Positions 54,484-64,000 of a DNA stretch of 64,000 bases are shown here, piece by piece. The notes below the pieces were generated by a model, which ran no database searches, had not been told where the DNA came from, and was given only the letters and a program-made list of their open reading frames with translations. Each line of letters starts with the position of its first letter. Position 1 is the stretch's first letter. The translations under genes and the position numbers were made by a program. Source of the stretch: Prosopocoilus inquinatus (Eukaryota; Arthropoda; Insecta; Coleoptera; Lucanidae); assembly GCA_036172665.1 (NCBI GenBank), contig CM069878.1, forward strand, positions 23,487,501-23,551,500. Reading direction: 5' to 3'.

Positions 54484-54615
54484 AGGCCCAGTTTTACAAT
54501 GACGGTTTAACTTTGAGCCGAAGCTTAAATCCTTCACAACAATTGTTGAAATAATCGTTGTTAAGGGTTTAAACCTAAGCTCAAAGTTGAACCCCATATG
54601 TAAAATTGGACTTTA
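54484..54615. mobile_element. Palindromic MITE, copy 2
   Basis: Nearly the same sequence as copy 1 (GGCCCAGTTTTACAAT, CGAAGCTTAAA, AACAATTGTTGAAATAATCG) in head-to-tail contact with it. Confidence 0.8.
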
Positions 54616-54644
54616 GTTGGATTCATCAGAACTCATTTTACTTT

Positions 54645-54925
54645 TTTTCAGATAAAACAGCGACATCTTACGATCGCGTTTTGACCTGACATTGTAGTAG
54701 GATAGACAAATTGAAGTGGATTTGCTCCTAATAAGTCTCCCATGTAAGGTGGCCATGCTTGCTGTCAAAGCATAATGAAAGTTTTAAAACTTTTGTTGCA
54801 AATCGTTTTTGATTCAGGGAAAACCCCGAGCAGCCTCTCTACAGCTGTTTCAGCCCTGCTTGGAGCTTCGTCAGAAGAGCAATCAAAAACGATTTGCAAC
54901 AAAATTTTTTAGTTTTTACAGTTCA
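54645..54925. repeat. PLE terminal repeat (class B) with hammerhead
   Basis: Matches 7000-7230: GATAAAACAGCGACATCTTA, GTAGGATAGACAAATTG, GCTTGCTGTCAAAGCATAAT and the hammerhead on the minus strand. It lies between MITE copies 2 and 3. Confidence 0.75.
54833..54880 (-). ncRNA. Hammerhead ribozyme (class B)
   Basis: On the minus strand: CTCTT with GAGAG (stem I, one G-U), CTGACGA at 54874-54868, stem II AGCTC/GGGCT and GAAA at 54851-54848. The palindromic stem III is CAGCTG (54847-54842), and the cleavage triplet GTA ends at 54840. The core is intact. Confidence 0.8.
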
Positions 54926-54992
54926 AACAAAATTTAACAACGTCACGTTGCTTAGCAAATAAATTTATTAGGATGTAAAGAAATCGGGCATA

Positions 54993-55122
54993 AGGGCCAG
55001 TTTTACAAATGGGGTTCAATTTTGAGCTGAGGCTTAAACCCTTAGAAACGATTATTTCAACAATTGTTGTGAAGAATTTAGCTTCGGCTCAAAGTTAAAC
55101 CGTCATTGAAAAACTGGGCTTA
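54993..55122. mobile_element. Palindromic MITE, copy 3
   Basis: Same family as 54353 and 54484 but in the other orientation (AAACGATTATTTCAACAATT before TGTTGTGAAG). The arms end GGGCCAGTTTTACAAATG and CATTGAAAAACTGGGC. Confidence 0.75.
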
Positions 55123-55624
55123 AGTCACACTTGGACCACTCTGGCTTTCAACGCTGTCAAGAATTCATTTACATTACAAGAAACTATCGTCGTCTGTAGC
55201 TAAGATATCCGATTTGCCTGTTTCAAATCTTGATAGAAAGTACAGTTTCATAAATTGATGTAAATTCAACTTTTAGTGGTAAAATACCATTTTGTGATAC
55301 ACCCGTATTCATAAACCAAACTTATGCTATGCGTTCGTTTACTCTTCGCTATATTTCATAAACGGTATGTATTTCCGACATTGTAGGAAAGTAATTTACA
55401 AAATATTCTTAAACCCTCCCTGATTATGTGCCAAAAATGTAAGAAATATGCTCAATTTATGAAATATAGCGAATTTTAAGCGGACGCATATCCTAAGTTC
55501 GGTTGACCACTCTTTCTTTCAACGGCTCAATTGTAACATATTAGTTCCTGGATTAAAGTTAATTTGTCAATAATCTTAAGAAAAAACACCAAATGTGACA
55601 ACTAAATTGGGTCAGAGGGAGTGA

Positions 55625-58055
55625 AAATTTACTTGTGTTTTGTTTTGATTTGGAAATTCATGCGCACATCCTGACATTGATATCCTTTATTTTGTAATAT
55701 AATAATCTTCTTTCAACTCTTTTTTCAAGTTTCATTGAAATAATCTGTACCGCAAAAGAATTGTATGTAAAAACTTGTTTAAACAATTTAGCCGAGTGTC
55801 CAGAATGTGGTTTAAAATATTCTTCTACTTGTGTAATTTTTCTTGCCGTGCCTTATTTAAAATATCAGATACTACTTTTTATGTTGCATATTCTAACTGT
55901 GCTTTCAATAAGAGTCTCAATAAAATATCATCTATTTGTGGTCAAATAAAAAAAACGTAACCTCAACCTTTTTCATGTTCTATTACTGTTCTTCCCACTT
56001 AGTAGATTAAAATAAAAGAAAAAGAAACAAAAATTTAATGTTGTTGTAAAATTGCAACTCCGGTTTGTTAAATTAGAAGGCAAAAAGTCCCATCACAATA
56101 AAAATTCACGGAACTTTTACGATACCTACTTTTGACTTTTATGTAACTATATTAGGACGTTGCCTTAGTCTTAGTTCGCTTCTTCTTTGGCGTGGACTTG
56201 AAATATGCAGGAGATTTACATAATTTTCCATCTAACACGCATTAATTACAATTCTGTGTCCTACTTTACATATTAATAAGGTGTATCCTTCGTCTCACGC
56301 ACGTATCTGAAATTCGTGAAGAATTTTATGGTAATTTTTCTGTTTCGATAGAGAAGAAATATCCTGCAGCAAATTCGCCAGTCAAAAACAATAAAAATCT
56401 TGTTTTATCAAGAAATATAAAAGCAAAAATTTGAAAAATATTTTGTGGTTACATTTTCTTTTTATTTACTACAAAAATTATACGTGCATTCTATGCCCAT
56501 CGTGTCATCATGAGTTCGTGCGGGTGCGGGTGTGATTAACCTTTCCTTGTACTATCCTTCGACTGTCAAATATTTATTGATTACAAAAAGTTGTTTTAAT
56601 GTGGAATGCCGCACCTGATTTACGGAAACTGAATATTAATAAATTATTTCGAATTTGTCTTGAGTTTTATACCAAATTCCAACATTTTCTGCTTGCAAAC
56701 CTCTTACATATAAAAAGTCCCATTTTTTTCACCTTATAATTAATTAATTAATCTAAGTAAGTCCTTTTTTCTTTAAACGTATTACAATATTCCAAAAAGC
56801 TCATGTGTCTGTTACATGGAACCAATACATTGCTTTTGATATTGATTTGAGAAACATTTGTTAAGGTACGGCCAATTCATATCACTTTGCAACAACCTAA
56901 TGTGAATGTTTTGAATAACTGTCTATGCTTAAAGAACACAAAATAGTTATCGACGGACGTAGTTGAATGTTTCGTTGTTTTTTCGACTGATTTTTCCAAA
57001 AGAATTCTTTTATTAGGTATCTACATCGCATAAAATTTTGAAAGTGACATCGGAATGTTGTAATGCCATTACTTTTTTTAGAACATATTCATTCAATGTC
57101 AGAATTTTATGCAAAATCCAGCATTTAATCTTCGAGACAATTAATTTGTTAAGCACAACCTACAAATGAAGATGATTATTACTATGAAATAACTATAATT
57201 ATAAAGAAGAAACAAATGTGAAAACTTAGTAAGCAAGTATTTGCGTGATTGAACTAAGGTAGATACGCTCAGAGCAATCTAATAATTCCTAATAACTATA
57301 ATTATTAAACGTGAGAATGTGATCTTAATATTCGTATGAAGCATTAATCATATTTGTAGGAAATCTAAGTGGTTTTTAAAATCACTATAATTTTAAATAC
57401 CATGGTTTAAACATTTATTAAAATTTTATTTGCAATAGGTAATAAATCATTAAATAATAAAATTACTAAACGTTCGATTTTAATTTTTAATTTAATTTAA
57501 TTTTAATCAATTTAGACAGTGACGTAAAGTTGCCTGGAAATAAACATAAAAAGAATAAAACGAACTATCAAATGAATACTAGCACAAAACTAATTATATA
57601 GTTTTACGTTTTAAACACAAATGTGTCGCTACGCAATGCATAAGACATAAAAGCATTAACATAAAGTCTCAATTTTATATCCTGCTTTATGGAAGCCTGA
57701 AGTTATGAAAGAAGTTAGGAAGTACGCTGCACGTGAAATGATTTATTCTGCAACGTTAAATTTTAATAATAATTCATTTGGGTCAGCGGTTCTCAAACTT
57801 TTACTTGCAAATTGAATTCCTATCCTGAAATACCTGTAAAGATTTTTCTTGAATTTTACCACGTAATTACACGTTAAACTTTAATATTCACGCAATGATT
57901 ATATGCTGCCACCATCGGAGGATACACATTGAAGTATTAGAAGAACTGGGTATATAACCACTTTAACACTGTTGATATACTTTAATTGTAAACGGCAGAG
58001 ATTGTGGTTTACTTTATTGAAAAGATATACTCAATGATATGTGGAAATGTACAAA
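55625..58055. other. No recognised gene; possible hAT end at 57784
   Basis: AT-rich. CAGCGGTTCTCAAACTTTTA at 57784 looks like a hAT end, but no partner was found. The overlapping 62-codon frames at 55761 are not supported. Confidence 0.45.
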
Positions 58056-58060
58056 ATATT

Positions 58061-58319
58061 TGTTGCTTGCAGGTTGATTAAAAATAATTCAACTGATGCA
58101 CTACAACCGCTTTTATTGTTGGTAATTTATTTTACATTGGTTAAAGGTATTTTATCTGATAGCGAACAACAATAATACACCCTCCCTTCGTAATTGTTCT
58201 CGAACACTCCCTCTTTTTCTTCCTCTCCACCGAGGGCAGCACTTGCCGCGGGTATGCACACAAATTGAACCAAGCATCTTTTGGCGCGCAATTTAAATTA
58301 AAAATGTTAGGCGCGAACA
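58061..58319 (-). repeat. BEL/Pao 3' LTR
   Basis: 259 bp, TGTTGCTTGC...GCGCGAACA in plus orientation, almost identical to 63734-63992. Confidence 0.95.
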
Positions 58320-58346
58320 TGGCCCCAACCTTGAAAGCTCCAGCTT

Positions 58347-59726
58347 TCAAAGATTACTCTCTTCTTGGTCTTGTTGCCTTGGCAATGGGAACACTTTGCA
58401 CGCAGGACGCTTCAAGCTGCCTCGTCTTGTCTTCAAAGTGACTACGCGGATAGCTCCATCCTTGCCTTCATGGGTTTCAATGATTCTGCCCAAAGGCCAA
58501 CATAGAGGAGGTTGATTGTCATCCCTGATGATTGCTAGGTCTCCAACTTGCAGATGACTTCCACTTTCCTTTCTCCACTTGCTTCGTGGTTGCAGCTCTG
58601 GAAGATACTCCCGTACCCAGCGTGACCAAAAACTTTGGACCAACTGTTGTAGGCGCTCGAAACTTGATAGTCGTCCAGCAGGGACATTTTGGAGATTGAC
58701 TTCAGGAACCGAAGTAAGCGTTCTTCCAAGGAGGAAATGGGATGGGGTAAGAGGTTCCAAGTCATCTGGATGATCGGATAAAGGAGTAAGCGGCCTCGAG
58801 TTCAGAATTGCTTCCACCTGACATGCTACAGTGGAAAACTCTTCGAATGTAAGGGATGCGCTAGCGAGAATTCTCTTTAAATGAAACTTTGTACGCTTAA
58901 CAGTACTTTCCCACAAGCCACCGAAATGCGGGGCACTGGCCGGTATGAAACGCCATTTGATTCCTTCATTTCCAAGGTAGCCTAGAATTTTTTCATTATC
59001 TTGTTTTAAGCTCGCGACAACCGCCTTTAATTCATTTGAGGCGCCCACAAAATTGGTGCCATTATCGGAATGCATTTCCCGAGGTTTTCCTCTACGAGAA
59101 ACAAACCTTTTTAACGCCGCAATAAATGCCTCGGTACTTAAATCTGATACCACTTCGATATGAGTGGCCTTAGTGGCGAAGCATACAAATATGGCTAAAT
59201 AACCTTTTACAATTTTTGCTCCTCTGCCCTTGTGTCTTTTTAGCAAAAAGGGTCCCGCATAATCAACGCCAGCATTTTCAAATGAATATGAAGGCGTTAC
59301 GCGTGACGAAGGTAAAGCACCCATAACAGGTATATTTGTTTTTGGACATGCCCGAAAACAACGCACGCAATGGTGAATGATTACCTTTGCTAATTTACGT
59401 CCATGTACAGGCCAAAATTTTTCCCGGACCGCAAATAAAGTTTGCGTAGGGACAGCATGCCCTAAGCGTTCATGCATGTCAATAAAAATCAGCCTCGTTA
59501 CGTTAGCCTTAGGTGGCAAAATTATAGGGTGTCTTTGTGAAGCAGGTAAATTTGAAAATTGTAACCTACCACCTACGTGTAATAACCCTTCACTATCAAG
59601 GTACGGTTTTAAACTCAATAGGCTTGAAGATGAACCTAAATGATTTCCAGCGCTCAACTGGCGCATTTCAGGAGCATAAAATTCAGCTTGACCGCTTTTT
59701 ATCATTGCTTGAAGGGCATAATCTAA
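58347..59726 (-). CDS. BEL/Pao integrase part of pol (after an in-frame stop)
   Basis: This continues the gag-pol frame after the TAA at 59729-59727. The first internal ATG is at 59705. In order: the zinc-binding integrase module (HERLGHAVPTQTLF, HHCVRCFRAC), then the catalytic core (AGVDYAGPF, HSDNGTNFVG, FGGLWESTVKR) with the Asp, Asp and Glu in place. The end is a DUF5641-type C-terminal domain (FWSRWVREYLPELQPRSKW, VGDLAIIRDD, WPLGRI). It inserts the DNA copy into the genome. The stop at 58347 is 28 bp before the 3' LTR. Within this part the frame is clean. It would need readthrough to be made as pol. Confidence 0.93.
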   Translation of the reverse strand, partial: LDYALQAMIKSGQAEFYAPEMRQLSAGNHLGSSSSLLSLKPYLDSEGLLHVGGRLQFSNLPASQRHPIILPPKANVTRLIFIDMHERLGHAVPTQTLFAVREKFWPVHGRKLAKVIIHHCVRCFRACPKTNIPVMGALPSSRVTPSYSFENAGVDYAGPFLLKRHKGRGAKIVKGYLAIFVCFATKATHIEVVSDLSTEAFIAALKRFVSRRGKPREMHSDNGTNFVGASNELKAVVASLKQDNEKILGYLGNEGIKWRFIPASAPHFGGLWESTVKRTKFHLKRILASASLTFEEFSTVACQVEAILNSRPLTPLSDHPDDLEPLTPSHFLLGRTLTSVPEVNLQNVPAGRLSSFERLQQLVQSFWSRWVREYLPELQPRSKWRKESGSHLQVGDLAIIRDDNQPPLCWPLGRIIETHEGKDGAIRVVTLKTRRGSLKRPACKVFPLPRQQDQEESNL

Positions 59727-62700
59727 TTAACTGACCATTAACGGACCGTTTATTCTTCTTTCCTTAAGGGATGCGCAGTTTTTTACAAACCGCAAACAGT
59801 ATGCTAAAATACGTTTTGCTCGCTTCAAGCTTGAGAAATCTTTAGTAACATCTACGTTTACAATCTTTAATGCAACGGAACAATTTACTTCTGGTCTCAG
59901 TTCAGGTAATGCTTCTAAATGAGCGCAAGGATACTTTGGCCATTCATTTGAATCGAGCCCAAGATATGCTGGCCCGTGCCACCATAATTTTGATTTTAAT
60001 AATTCTCCAGCAGAAATCCCCCTTGAGAGTAAATCGGCAGGATTTTCCGATGAAGGAACATAAAGCCATTCCGCAACTGAAGTGAGTTCTTGAATTCTTT
60101 TTATTCTGCTAGCTACAAATATTTTTAACAAGTGAGCAGCAGTTCGAATCCACGATAGGACAATAGTGGAATCTGACCACAAGATGATACTTTCAAAAGA
60201 CACTCTCAATGACTGGATCACCTTATCCATTAACTCAGCCAATAAAAGCGCAGCACAGAGCTCTAGTCGGGGAATCGTTTGAGTTTTAATCGGTGCTACC
60301 CTTGCCTTTGAAATAACCAAGTTGGCAACATATGCGTGCCCATACGAAGCACGTAGGTATATACAGGCGCCATAGGCTCGCTCGGAGGCATCTGCATATC
60401 CATGCAATTGAAAAGGTGCGCCACTGTCCCGCTGTATTACGGCTCGAGGTACCTTTAAAATCTTCAATTCGACCAATTCTTCATGAAAGGAAGTCCATTC
60501 CATTTGTAATTCTTTAGAGACTGTATCATCCCAATCTACCCCTTCCAGCCATAGACGCTGTAAAACTAGCTTAGCCTTTAAGCACGCACCTAACAATCCC
60601 AAAGGATCAAAAATTTGGCTGATTATTGACAAAATACAACGCTTAGTGATGGGGTTAATTTTCTTAATGTTAATATTGTAAAGTAGACCATCCTCGTTCG
60701 GATCCCAGTATAGACCGAGAGTCTTTGTGCTCTCGTTTTCCCCTATGTTTAGAATAGAGAGTTTCTCGCAAGAATTTACTTCTTTTAAAACGCTTAGATC
60801 ATTAGAAATCCATTTTCGCAATTCAAAACACCCTTGACTCAGTATTATAGAAATTTGGTAAATTAGTGACCTTGCTTCTTCGACTGTATACGCCCCTGTT
60901 AGCAAGTCGTCAACGTAAAAATCGTTAAGTATAGTTTCTGCCGCGGAAGGATTTGTTACCAAATTTTCTTGTGCTAGTTGATTTAAACACCTTATTGCCA
61001 AGAACGACGCAGACGCCGTGCCATATGTAACGGTATTTAACCGATATACATCCAGAGGTTCAACCGGATCTGCTCGCCAAAAAATTTGTTGTAGTACGCG
61101 TTCAGGCTCATGTACTAAAACCTGTCTGTACATCTTCGTTATATCCGCGGAGATAGCTATCGGGTATTGTCGAAACCGAATTAGGATATTTAAGAGATCG
61201 TTTTGTATAATTGGTCCAACGCTTTGTATGTTATTTAAAGAATAACCTGAAGTAGTTTTGCATGATGCATCAAATACAACGCGGAGTTTGGTCGTGAGAC
61301 TTGAATCGTTTACTACACCATGGTGTGGCATAAAGTACTGAACGGTATCCGACGTTGGACTTGTATTAACCTTGGACATATGATTTAGTTCAATATATTC
61401 ACGCATAAAATTTTTATATTGCTCTTTAAAGCCTAGATTAGCTTGCAATTTTCGCTCTAAATTGAGAAATCTTTTCCGCGCGATTTTCTCAGAGTCTCCT
61501 AAAACTTCAACAGGCTGCAAAAACGGAATAGAGACTGAGAATCTACCTTCTTCGTTGCGCCGGAAATTTTGCAAAAAATGTGACTCACAGAATAAATCTA
61601 ACTCGGACCGTATGGGCTCAGGAAACCCTTCCTCAATTTCCCAAAATTTCCGTAACTGTTTATCAACATCCAGATTTTTATTTAGGTTACAGATCATGTT
61701 GCCTGCTACACTGTTTAAGTAATTTAGGTTTCCCGCAATTATCCAACCTAGTTTGCTTGCTTGAATAACTGGTTTGCCTTCCCCTAGAAATTTTCTTTTG
61801 TTCGAGATTATTTCCCAGAAATTACCCGCACCCAGAAGTATATCAATGGCCCCGGGCGTTGCAAATCCTGGATCTGCCATTTTAATATATTTCGGCAAGT
61901 TTAGATCAGACACGTCGATCTCGAATGGAGGTAATATCCCCGTAATTTCTGGCAAAACGAGACATGATATAACTCTAGAATAAGTACCGGACCTAGAATG
62001 CATGCTTATAGTGCACTTGCCCTTGATAATTGTTTCACAATTGCTTACGCCGTTAATCTTCATGTTTATTTTTTCGATATCCAAATTTAATTCTTTGGCC
62101 AAATTTTCGGTAACGAAATTGCTTTGCGATCCTGAATCCAAGAGAACCCTTGCTGTTCGCGTAAGCCCTTTCACATCAAGAACATTAACTCTCGCGGTTG
62201 AAAGTAAACATGGAACTTGACTTGCACATTGCGCTGAAATTGATATCTCCCCGTTTTGCTCCGAATTTCCTTTCTGTTTGTTTAAATGTACCAAAGAATT
62301 GTGCTTACCCTGGCATTTCCTACAGCCTCCCGAAGAGCAACTGCTGACGCTATGACCTGGTCTAAGACAATTAAGGCAAAGCTTTAAGTTCTTAACTTCC
62401 TTTATTCTATTTTCAACAGAAAGCCTCCCGAATTTTTCGCACTGATATATCGAGTGTTCGCCCTTGCAAAAATAACAAGATATACCTGCCGCCACAAAAC
62501 TTGCCGCAGCAGTTTTTGTCTTTTGCGTACTACTGCTTTGCTTAGCCGGCCTAATAGTTTCCTTCGCAAAATTTAACGTTTCAAGAACGCACGCCTTTTT
62601 CCGCAAAAATTCTTTCAAATTGTCCAAAGTGGGAATTTCATCGCCCTGTATTTGGGACTCCCACTCGAGTGCTAGGAACTCATCAAATCTATTTGTTGTA

Positions 62701-63536
62701 ATGTATATAATAATCGCATCCCAAAACTCGACTGGCTGGCCCAAAACTTGCAATGCATGTAAGTTCGACGACAAGTTATTTAACGCTTCTCTTAATTGCG
62801 CTGGAGACCCCTTTTTTATTTCTGGCAAATTAAATAACGCACGCAAATGATTCTGCAAAAGAAGTCTCTTATTCTCGTATCGCTCGCATATAGCTTTCCA
62901 AGCTGCATCGTAATTTTGATCGGTAGTTTCGATTGCGCTAATAATTTGTGCCGCCTCACCCTCTAGAGAGGCTCGTAAATAGTAAAACTTTTGAACTTTA
63001 CTTAACTTTGCTTTGTGAACTAACGCCTCAAATGTATCGCGGAACTCTAGCCATTTGGTGTAATTTCCACCGAATTTTGGTAGGGTTATTGTAGGCAATT
63101 TAATATTATCTTTAATATTCTCGGTAATCGCCGGTAAATCGCTAACTGCGCTTGGAAATGAGAGACTTGGATTAACGTGATCGTTCAATTTTTCTAGAAA
63201 AACGGTTGCCCTAGAAATTTCAGAATAATATAATCGCTCGAAGTCCGAAACCTCTTTACTTGAATCATAATTTTTGGTAGCTTCATTCGCTTCATCAATT
63301 TTGTCTTGAATATCGTAAAACTCGTCAATAATCGCATTGATTTTTTGCAATCGCTTTTCTACGTCAACTATTTCTAACCGCGTTAATCCACGCCCGGTCC
63401 CGTCACGAAAAATATTTTCTTTTTCGTCTATAAACTTGGTGAAATCCGTTAGACGCCGCTTTATCACCCCCCGCTTCCTAATTAATCGCTGCGCATCCGT
63501 TGACATTTTTTGTTTTCGTAACACGCCGAATGTCAA
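59727..63536 (-). CDS. BEL/Pao Gag-protease-reverse transcriptase-RNase H polyprotein
   Basis: 1269 codons with two candidate starts, M1 (63536) and M11 (63506). A DUF1759-type Gag covers about residues 147-310 (LPKFGGNYTKWLEFRDTFEA). Zinc knuckles follow at about 355-410 (CYFCKGEHSIYQC, CLNCLRPGHSVSSC, CRKCQGKH). Then the aspartic protease (VLLDSGSQSNFVTE). The reverse transcriptase includes LRVVFDASCKTTSGYSLNN, ISADITKMYRQVLVHEPER and catalytic YVDD. A Pao-type A17 segment and RNase H (LHGYADASERAYGACIYLR, LWSDSTIVLSWI) follow, then ENPADLLSRG. It ends at a TAA (59729-59727), though the same frame goes straight on into integrase, so this is a single premature stop. Confidence 0.95.
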   Translation of the reverse strand: MTFGVLRKQKMSTDAQRLIRKRGVIKRRLTDFTKFIDEKENIFRDGTGRGLTRLEIVDVEKRLQKINAIIDEFYDIQDKIDEANEATKNYDSSKEVSDFERLYYSEISRATVFLEKLNDHVNPSLSFPSAVSDLPAITENIKDNIKLPTITLPKFGGNYTKWLEFRDTFEALVHKAKLSKVQKFYYLRASLEGEAAQIISAIETTDQNYDAAWKAICERYENKRLLLQNHLRALFNLPEIKKGSPAQLREALNNLSSNLHALQVLGQPVEFWDAIIIYITTNRFDEFLALEWESQIQGDEIPTLDNLKEFLRKKACVLETLNFAKETIRPAKQSSSTQKTKTAAASFVAAGISCYFCKGEHSIYQCEKFGRLSVENRIKEVKNLKLCLNCLRPGHSVSSCSSGGCRKCQGKHNSLVHLNKQKGNSEQNGEISISAQCASQVPCLLSTARVNVLDVKGLTRTARVLLDSGSQSNFVTENLAKELNLDIEKINMKINGVSNCETIIKGKCTISMHSRSGTYSRVISCLVLPEITGILPPFEIDVSDLNLPKYIKMADPGFATPGAIDILLGAGNFWEIISNKRKFLGEGKPVIQASKLGWIIAGNLNYLNSVAGNMICNLNKNLDVDKQLRKFWEIEEGFPEPIRSELDLFCESHFLQNFRRNEEGRFSVSIPFLQPVEVLGDSEKIARKRFLNLERKLQANLGFKEQYKNFMREYIELNHMSKVNTSPTSDTVQYFMPHHGVVNDSSLTTKLRVVFDASCKTTSGYSLNNIQSVGPIIQNDLLNILIRFRQYPIAISADITKMYRQVLVHEPERVLQQIFWRADPVEPLDVYRLNTVTYGTASASFLAIRCLNQLAQENLVTNPSAAETILNDFYVDDLLTGAYTVEEARSLIYQISIILSQGCFELRKWISNDLSVLKEVNSCEKLSILNIGENESTKTLGLYWDPNEDGLLYNINIKKINPITKRCILSIISQIFDPLGLLGACLKAKLVLQRLWLEGVDWDDTVSKELQMEWTSFHEELVELKILKVPRAVIQRDSGAPFQLHGYADASERAYGACIYLRASYGHAYVANLVISKARVAPIKTQTIPRLELCAALLLAELMDKVIQSLRVSFESIILWSDSTIVLSWIRTAAHLLKIFVASRIKRIQELTSVAEWLYVPSSENPADLLSRGISAGELLKSKLWWHGPAYLGLDSNEWPKYPCAHLEALPELRPEVNCSVALKIVNVDVTKDFSSLKRAKRILAYCLRFVKNCASLKERRINGPLMVS

Positions 63537-63711
63537 AGGTAAATAGTTAAGGAAATAGAAAGGGTTAAATACGCTTACTTGCTTTCATAGATCGTAGAAA
63601 TCACCAAATCAACTTGCTTCGCTCGCTCCGGGAGTTCCCTGTTCAGTTTTCTCAAGATGGCTAATTGCGTCGCTTCTCGCTTGTTTTACTCGCCTCCCTT
63701 AATCAAATGCA

Positions 63712-63728
63712 TCCGGCTCGAAGGACCA
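63712..63728 (-). other. Primer-binding site, BEL/Pao
   Basis: TGGTCCTTCGAGCCGGA on the minus strand, five bases inside the 5' LTR. By memory it is complementary to the 3' end of insect tRNA-Tyr including CCA. Confidence 0.7.
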
Positions 63729-63733
63729 TAACA

Positions 63734-63992
63734 TGTTGCTTGCAGGTTGATTAAAAATAATTCAACTGATGCACTACAACCGCTTTTATTGCTGGTAATT
63801 TATTTTACATTGGTTAAAGGTATTTTATCTGATAGCGAACAACAATAATACACCCTCCCTTCGTAATTGTTCTCGAACACTCCCTCTTTTTCTTCCTCTC
63901 CACCGAGGGCAGCACTTGCCGCGGGTATGCACACAAATTGAACCAAGCATCTTTTGGCGCGCAATTTAAATTAAAAATGTTAGGCGCGAACA
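63734..63992 (-). repeat. BEL/Pao 5' LTR
   Basis: 259 bp, with one seen difference from the 3' LTR. It is followed by the target duplication and then the window's edge. Confidence 0.95.
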
Positions 63993-64000
63993 ATATTAAT

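Larger units (their letters stand above)
52198..55624. mobile_element. Block bounded by inverted repeats of Tc1/mariner type
   Basis: The left end, from 52198, has CTCTGTCCCAATTTAGTTGT then CACATTT. The right end, around 55590-55624, is its inverted match (AAATGTGACAACTAAATTGG, GTCAGAGGGAG). The arms are about 33 bp with few mismatches. A TA is present at the left junction. The interior has a DUF7869-like relic, three palindromic MITEs and a PLE end, all of which may be later insertions. No matching transposase was seen, so it may be non-autonomous. Confidence 0.5.
58061..63992 (-). mobile_element. BEL/Pao LTR retrotransposon, near-intact
   Basis: 5932 bp, with 259-bp LTRs at both ends and a perfect 5-bp target duplication ATATT (58056-58060 and 63993-63997). 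The LTRs differ at one position that I can see (GTTGGTAA against GCTGGTAA near 58108/63781). Gag-pol is one frame on the minus strand with a single in-frame stop. Codon use and GC are unlike the flanks. It is a young insertion. Confidence 0.95.

Noticed and set aside
1..64000. CRISPR arrays, operons, bacterial features
   Set aside because: The sequence is eukaryotic (spliced genes, LTR elements, LINE, PLE). Tandem repeats found lack the spacer pattern of CRISPR.

Overview
The window looks like insect nuclear DNA: AT-rich, with short introns, a pair of RR-1 cuticle-protein genes and a very dense load of arthropod-type transposable elements. A beetle is plausible, but nothing in the sequence fixes the order. 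The only host protein-coding genes I can support are the two cuticle genes, at 34516-35085 and 40264-40834 on the minus strand. They are near-identical three-exon copies inside a direct duplication of about 1.17 kb. Almost everything else recognisable is mobile DNA.

Layout. 1-2300: transposase scraps and a Penelope-like element (PLE) tail ending in a hammerhead ribozyme. 4073-4737: a pair of inverted minisatellites. 7000-13820: PLE terminal-repeat clusters with several hammerheads, around two nested IS630/Tc1-mariner elements with very long terminal inverted repeats (TIRs), bounded by a CAATTG-containing minisatellite. 17090-18060: a decayed DUF7869-like transposon protein. 20550-27260: a three-layer nest. 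A LINE is split at TTAA by a piggyBac element, and the piggyBac transposase is itself split by a 2761-bp element with CACAGTG ends and a 5-bp target duplication, which looks Transib-like. 27969-32725: fold-back and TGACGTCA-rich inverted-repeat elements, a mariner relic and more PLE ends. 34068-40988: the cuticle duplication, with a PLE inserted inside another PLE between the copies. 44789-51020: a Ty3/gypsy element on the minus strand. 52198-55624: a TIR-bounded block with a second DUF7869-like relic and three palindromic MITEs. 58061-63992: a nearly intact BEL/Pao element with a perfect 5-bp target duplication.

Three signals stand out. First, the gypsy polyprotein carries a TARG1/OARD1-like macrodomain and a CCCH zinc finger after integrase, and a SAP motif plus an 11-residue repeat coiled coil in Gag. 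Second, at least nine full or decayed type I hammerhead ribozymes fall into four sequence classes, all tied to PLE ends. Third, the insertion in piggyBac has V(D)J-signal-like CACAGTG ends.

All coordinates and pairings were worked out by eye. Similarities to families come from recognised motifs, not from searches. Reading-frame breaks in the elements are described but not repaired.
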